Origin: an uncultured Verrucomicrobia subdivision 3 bacterium
Lineage (GTDB): Bacteria > Verrucomicrobiota > Verrucomicrobiia > Limisphaerales > UBA11358
Direction of reading: 5' to 3'
DNA: 54,065 nucleotides
NCBI GenBank assembly: GCA_903922735.1
Contig: CAIXUZ010000063.1
Coordinates: forward strand, 1 to 54,065
Below are positions 50,697 through 54,065 of this stretch, piece by piece. The notes below the pieces were generated by a model, which did not search any database, was not told where the DNA came from, and was given only the letters and a program-made list of their open reading frames with translations. Position 1 is the stretch's first letter. Every line of letters begins with the position of its first letter. The position numbers and the translations under genes were made by a program.

Positions 50697-51470
50697 ATGA
50701 AACCTTGGCGGCAAAGGGTTCAATCGGCATTCACACTGATTGAACTCTTGGTCGTTATCGCCATCATCGGAATTCTTGCGGTGCTTTTGCTGACAGCGGT
50801 TTCCAAAGCCAAAGGGAAAGCTTACCAAATTCAATGCGTGAGCAATGTGCGCCAACTCGGCTTGGCCTTGAATGGATTTGTGCAGGAAAATCATGTCTAT
50901 CCTTTGAATCAGAATATCGATGTCGTCAAAGGCGGCTATTCCGCTCATTACGAAAACTGGGCGGAAGCTTTGAGTTATGAGGAATTAGGCATTCCTAAAT
51001 CGGTTGTGCCTTATTTCACAAACGGCGTATGGAATTGTCCTTCCGCTCGCTGGAATAAGAACCAGGGTATAGTTAACACGATGGGGATATGGTTTTCATA
51101 CGGCTACAATTGGCTCGGCTTGAATTCGCCGGGAAAAAATGAGGCCACCGGCTTGGGCGGACGCACGCTTTTATCAATTTATGGTGCACTTGCACCACCG
51201 GTTAACGAATCGGAAGTCGTTGCTCCAAGTGAAATGATTGCAATCGGGGACGCATTCGATGGCAATCCAGTTCTCCAACGTTCGTCTTGGCCGCATGCAC
51301 AAAAATACAGCAACCCATCTTCCCGCCACCAAGGCAAAGCCAACGTGGTCTTTTGCGACGGCCACGTTGAATCGCCGACGCTGACCTTTCTCTTTACCGA
51401 CACCAGCGATGCTGCCCTCTGCCGCTGGAATCGCGACCACCTTCCGCACCGCGAACGGCTGTCGCCGTAA
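50697..51470 (+). CDS. Type II secretion-type pseudopilin, H-X9-DG class
   Basis: A 257-aa protein. The prepilin cleavage/methylation sequence is [20 protein letters not shown], with the hydrophobic helix following. Near the end stand [20 protein letters not shown] and [16 protein letters not shown], the H-X9-DG signature of the DUF1559-like pseudopilins that are expanded in Planctomycetes and Verrucomicrobia. It should be processed by a prepilin peptidase and stay in the envelope. A decayed copy of its 3' end lies at 51690-51833. Confidence 0.88.
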   Translation: MKPWRQRVQSAFTLIELLVVIAIIGILAVLLLTAVSKAKGKAYQIQCVSNVRQLGLALNGFVQENHVYPLNQNIDVVKGGYSAHYENWAEALSYEELGIPKSVVPYFTNGVWNCPSARWNKNQGIVNTMGIWFSYGYNWLGLNSPGKNEATGLGGRTLLSIYGALAPPVNESEVVAPSEMIAIGDAFDGNPVLQRSSWPHAQKYSNPSSRHQGKANVVFCDGHVESPTLTFLFTDTSDAALCRWNRDHLPHRERLSP

Positions 51471-51505
51471 TTCACACCGCCCAAGCTGCGGAGCAGCGTC
51501 CGGTA

Positions 51506-51658
51506 GTAGCCCACAGCGCGAGCTGTGGGTTAAAGGTTCAAAACAGGAAAAGCTCCGGCAGGAGCGACAGAACAATCACATCGCACAAAACATTTCTTCC
51601 GCCCCATCCGGGGCTTGTTTCATTTGACGGCAAAACCCACGGTTGCACCGTGGGCTAC
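51506..51658. repeat. Palindromic REP/BIME-like element 1
   Basis: It opens with a CCCACAGC/GCTGTGGG hairpin (GTAGCCCACAGCGCGAGCTG) and closes with a CCCACGGT/ACCGTGGG hairpin ending GGGCTAC, so the ends GTAGCCCAC and GTGGGCTAC are inverse complements. Inside lie a GCTCC-GGCA-GGAGC hairpin and a GCCCC-ATCC-GGGGC hairpin. No transposase is present nearby. The pattern resembles REP pairs mobilised by REP-associated (IS200-like) transposases acting from elsewhere. Confidence 0.6.
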
Positions 51659-51689
51659 TTTCTTCCGCCACTCCGTGGCTTGCCAAGCC

Positions 51690-51833
51690 AACTTGGCCTT
51701 TTGCGACGGCCACGTGGAATTGCCGACGCTGGCCTTTCTGTTTGCCGACACCAGCGACGCCGCCCTTTGCCGCTGGAAGTCTTTGCAGACGGCCATCAAC
51801 CACCTGCCCCACCGCGAACTGCTGGCTCCGTAA
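51690..51833 (+). pseudogene. Pseudopilin 3' fragment
   Basis: The frame 51615-51833 encodes, from about 51690, NLAFCDGHVELPTLAFLFAD then [10 protein letters not shown] and LPHRELLAP. This matches the last 40 residues of the pseudopilin ending at 51470 ([20 protein letters not shown], then ALCRWNRD). The N-terminal helix and most of the protein are gone. The fragment lies between two palindromic elements, which suggests that rearrangement left it behind. Confidence 0.7.
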
Positions 51834-51840
51834 TCTTGAA

Positions 51841-51983
51841 AATAGCCCAGCCATTTATGGCTGGGTTCTCAATTCGGAAACATCCCCAGTCCCGCAGGGA
51901 CGAAAGGAACCGTCTGCCGTCCCTTGCGGGACTAAATAATTTCTTGGGGACGTTTCCACCCAGCCTTGAAAGGCTGGGCTATT
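51841..51983. repeat. Nested palindromic REP/BIME-like element 2
   Basis: Ends AATAGCCCAGCC and GGCTGGGCTATT are inverse complements. Each end is itself a hairpin (CCCAGCCAT/ATGGCTGGG and CCCAGCCTT/AAGGCTGGG). Nested inside are GGAAACATCCCCA against TGGGGACGTTTCC and then two GTCCCGCA-type hairpins (AGTCCCGCAGGGACG and CGTCCCTTGCGGGACT). The whole 143-bp block is therefore symmetric at three levels. No gene lies inside. Confidence 0.7.
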
Positions 51984-52150
51984 CTCGGCGGCAACTGACA
52001 CCAGTCGCGTCAAATTGCTCCCGCTTGACCTCTCACATTTGGGTTGGGCTGGCCGAGGTATCCTTTTTCGCTCAAAAATGGCAAAAATCATCGTTTTTTG
52101 GCGTTTCTAAATCCCCAACACCTCCAAATGTCCAATTGCCGGACAAAAAC

Positions 52151-52255
52151 CCATGCCATTCTGGCTTAAAAGGACATCCTTTCGTCTCGGAAGGACATCC
52201 TTTCGTCTCGGAAGGTCATTCTTTCGTCACGAAAGGATGTCCTGATGGTGATTCG
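52151..52255. repeat. Short 21-bp tandem array with inverted end
   Basis: Five 21-base units in register: CCATGCCATTCTGGCTTAAA.., GGACATCCTTTCGTCTCGGA.. twice exact, GGTCATTCTTTCGTCACGAA.., and GGATGTCCTGATGGTGATTC... The end of the array, ACGAAAGGATGTCC (52229-52242), is the inverse complement of the unit start GGACATCCTTTCGT, so the array can fold on itself. The CAT(C/T)-CTTTCG core resembles the CATCTTTCG of the array at 39372-39644. No gene is seen here. Confidence 0.7.
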
Positions 52256-52305
52256 TTTTGAGTTTATTTGCCACCATGAACTATTTCTCAAGTGAATCTG
52301 GTAAA

Positions 52306-52346
52306 CTAAACCACCCGCGCCGGATGATCCGACGCGGGGGGTTTAG
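52306..52346. terminator. Strong stem-loop, probable terminator
   Basis: CTAAACCACCCGCG and CGCGGGGGGTTTAG pair over 14 bp with one mismatch around a 13-base loop. It lies just after the stop of the minus-strand secreted-protein gene at 52380. The following T-run is weak (TTTACC on the minus strand). A second small palindrome CTGATCCC-CGCA-GGGATCAG at 52364-52383 overlaps the stop codon itself. Confidence 0.5.
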
Positions 52347-52379
52347 TGTTTAGTATAAGAGGACTGATCCCCGCAGGGA

Positions 52380-52934
52380 TCAGGTGCCTTCCTGGCCACA
52401 GCTCGTATAGCCGATGAAGAGGACGCTAATCCGGTTCTGGCCCGGCAGCTTGTAGCTGGTGATTTGAACCTGGGCAAAACCAACTACCCGGTAGAGCGAG
52501 TTGTTGCCTTGCTTAATGGACACATCCCAGATGGGCACGGTGATGACGCCCGTTTCAAGGGCGTTGAGCGCATTCCGCACACCCGAACTGTTGGATACGC
52601 CGGGTTTGCCCTGAATCCAATCACCCACGAGAATCGACTCATTGTAGCCATCCAACGGATTGACGTAGGTGTAGCTGTTTCCCGATCCCGTCAGGCTGTC
52701 CACCAGGGTCGGTTCGCTGGGGCTGCCCGCCCAGGTCAGCCAGCCGAAATTACCGGGCTGTGTGCCATTCAGGATGTCATTGATTTCCGTTCCCGGCGCG
52801 ACATTCGCCAGGGTTTGCACCGAAAGGGCGATGGGATACAGTTCGCACTGGGCGCTTGCTACATTGACCAGCATCAGAGCACCGGCAAACATAGATGAAA
52901 GGAAGGCGTAACGACAAACCAGATTGTGTTTCAT
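52380..52934 (-). CDS. Small secreted protein of unknown function
   Basis: A protein of 184 aa from the ATG at 52934 (an ATG five codons upstream is also possible). The signal peptide is MKHNLVCRYAFLSSMFAGAL then MLVNVASAQC. The mature part has strands such as PIALSVQTLANVAPG, GNFGWLTWAGSPSEPTLVDS and NRISVLFIGYTSCGQ, with two cysteines (one near each end) that may form a bridge. I know related sequences only as uncharacterised exported proteins, some next to Tad-pilus genes. The neighbours do not help. Confidence 0.7.
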   Translation of the reverse strand: MKHNLVCRYAFLSSMFAGALMLVNVASAQCELYPIALSVQTLANVAPGTEINDILNGTQPGNFGWLTWAGSPSEPTLVDSLTGSGNSYTYVNPLDGYNESILVGDWIQGKPGVSNSSGVRNALNALETGVITVPIWDVSIKQGNNSLYRVVGFAQVQITSYKLPGQNRISVLFIGYTSCGQEGT

Positions 52935-52949
52935 AAAAGTTGTCCTCAT

Positions 52950-53309
52950 TGTAATTTGTTAGTTTTTCCCCTTAAACCCTGATGCAAAAATAGCATCAAA
53001 AAGTGCATACGCAAACGGTTTATATTCTACCTGATGAATCCAACAACCGGGATTGCCCGCATGTTTCATTTGCCATTTTATACATGGCCGGAGGATGGGA
53101 AAGGTCCGGCTGCTGCCGCAATCCAAGCCGCTGGCGCGCACCGGGTGAACGCTGGTTTGCCAAAGGAACCGTTTGACCCATGCGACGGGCAATAATTGTA
53201 TAAAATCGGGTAAGGGACGGTGAGTTTCTTTCCTTGATTTTCAAGGCATTAGACGGTTTCATTTACTACTTAAATTCGTAAATCGTTAATCGAAAATCAT
53301 CAATTTATT
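52950..53309. other. Leader region between secreted-protein gene and icd
   Basis: This 360-bp space between two divergent genes holds no convincing gene. A TTGACC at 53173-53178 and a TATAAA at 53199-53204 could be promoter boxes for icd, but the 20-base spacing is long. No riboswitch-like or terminator structure stands out. The short minus-strand frames here have no recognisable features. Confidence 0.35.
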
Positions 53310-54065
53310 ATGGCCTACACCACCTGCACCGTGCCCGCCGGCGGAAAAATCTCCATCGCCAGCGGCAAACTGACCGTCCCGAACAACCCCATCATCCCGT
53401 TCATCCGCGGCGACGGCACCGGCCCCGACATCTGGGCCTCCAGCGTGCGCGTGATGGATGCCGCCGTGGCCAAAGCCTACGGCGGCCAAAAGAAGATCGC
53501 CTGGATGGAAGTATTCGCCGGCGAAGAATCGTTCAAGAAGTTCAACAACTGGCTGCCCGATGACACCGTGGAGGCGTTCAAGGAATTTCTCGTGGGCATC
53601 AAAGGCCCGCTGACCACGCCGACCGGCGGCGGCATCCGCTCGCTGAACGTCGCGCTGCGCCAGATGCTTGATCTCTACGTCTGCCTGCGCCCCGTGCAAT
53701 GGTTCACCGGCGTGCCCTCGCCCGTGAAGCATCCCGAGAAGGTGAACATGGTCATCTTCCGCGAGAACACCGAGGACATTTACGCGGGCATTGATTTCGA
53801 AGCGGGCAAGGAAATGGCGATGAAGACGCTGGAATTCATCAAGACGAATTTCCCGAAGGAATTCAAAAAAATCCGCTTCGGCGAAACGCCGGAAGTCGTC
53901 GGCATCGGCATCAAGCCTGTGTCCAAGACCGGCACGCAACGCCTCGTGCGCGCGGCCATCGAATACGCCATCGCGCAGAAGAAGAAGTCCGTGACGTTCG
54001 TCCACAAGGGCAACATCATGAAATACACCGAGGGCGCATTCATGCAGTGGGGCTACCAGCTCGCC
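53310..54065 (+). CDS. icd: NADP-type isocitrate dehydrogenase, 5' part
   Basis: The first 252 codons of isocitrate dehydrogenase; the gene runs off the window. [20 protein letters not shown] is the family start and [20 protein letters not shown] holds Ser111, equivalent to the E. coli Icd serine that binds isocitrate and is phosphorylated. [20 protein letters not shown] then [16 protein letters not shown] and [20 protein letters not shown] are further conserved blocks. It is the E. coli-type enzyme of the TCA cycle that makes 2-oxoglutarate and NADPH. Start ATG at 53310. Confidence 0.95.
   Translation, partial: MAYTTCTVPAGGKISIASGKLTVPNNPIIPFIRGDGTGPDIWASSVRVMDAAVAKAYGGQKKIAWMEVFAGEESFKKFNNWLPDDTVEAFKEFLVGIKGPLTTPTGGGIRSLNVALRQMLDLYVCLRPVQWFTGVPSPVKHPEKVNMVIFRENTEDIYAGIDFEAGKEMAMKTLEFIKTNFPKEFKKIRFGETPEVVGIGIKPVSKTGTQRLVRAAIEYAIAQKKKSVTFVHKGNIMKYTEGAFMQWGYQLA

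Overview
The window looks like a high-GC chromosome segment of a Verrucomicrobia-type bacterium, probably near Pedosphaera/Limisphaerales. This is inferred from gene content, not from a marker gene. Supporting signs are a fused lpxC-fabZ gene beside lpxA (Gram-negative lipid A), a pseudopilin of the H-X9-DG class, many secreted glycan-active enzymes with Sec or Tat signals, a GH clan-A/LamG architecture and abundant palindromic intergenic repeats.

Positions 1-28,350 form an accessory carbohydrate-use region. On the + strand lie a GH29 alpha-L-fucosidase (damaged or mis-sequenced at its signal peptide), an aldo/keto reductase, a secreted beta-helix protein, a 1010-aa secreted protein, a Tat-exported serine hydrolase, a GH99/GH71-like protein, a GNAT acetyltransferase, a small GlcG/HbpS-like protein, a GH9 enzyme and an unrecognised secreted protein. 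A minus-strand operon (23,402 down to 15,513) then encodes an SDR dehydrogenase, an MFS transporter, an MBL-fold hydrolase joined in frame to an enolase-superfamily sugar-acid dehydratase, and two related secreted clan-A glycoside hydrolases. It faces a divergent XylR/AraC-type regulator. This fits uptake and non-phosphorylating oxidation of a released sugar. A second copy of the GlcG/HbpS-like gene follows, then a PfkB kinase, an unrecognised beta/alpha-barrel-like protein and a D-lyxose isomerase-type cupin. Those three look like a compact isomerase-kinase-aldolase route of unknown substrate.

Positions 28,600-54,065 are mainly housekeeping: tRNA-Pro, ispH, a vapBC-like pair, dgt, folK-dapB-dapA, cardiolipin synthase, pgm, an isolated nuoA, a GxxExxY protein, a PfpI-family protein, a UvrD/PcrA helicase, an outer-membrane-type protein, an AraC regulator, lpxA with lpxC-fabZ, an M14-type peptidase, xseA-xseB-dxs, a pseudopilin, a small secreted protein and the 5' part of icd.

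The most unusual material is non-coding. (1) Many gene boundaries in the second half carry inverted repeats whose arms are tandem 7-10 nt units. The unit sequence differs between sites but the architecture is the same, and one copy sits in frame inside the helicase gene. (2) A degenerate 21-bp tandem array of about 13 units lies at 39,372-39,644, and a smaller related 21-bp array at 52,151-52,255. (3) Two nested palindromic REP/BIME-like elements lie beside a pseudopilin gene fragment at 51.5-52.0 kb. (4) Several partial duplications lie in the carbohydrate region.
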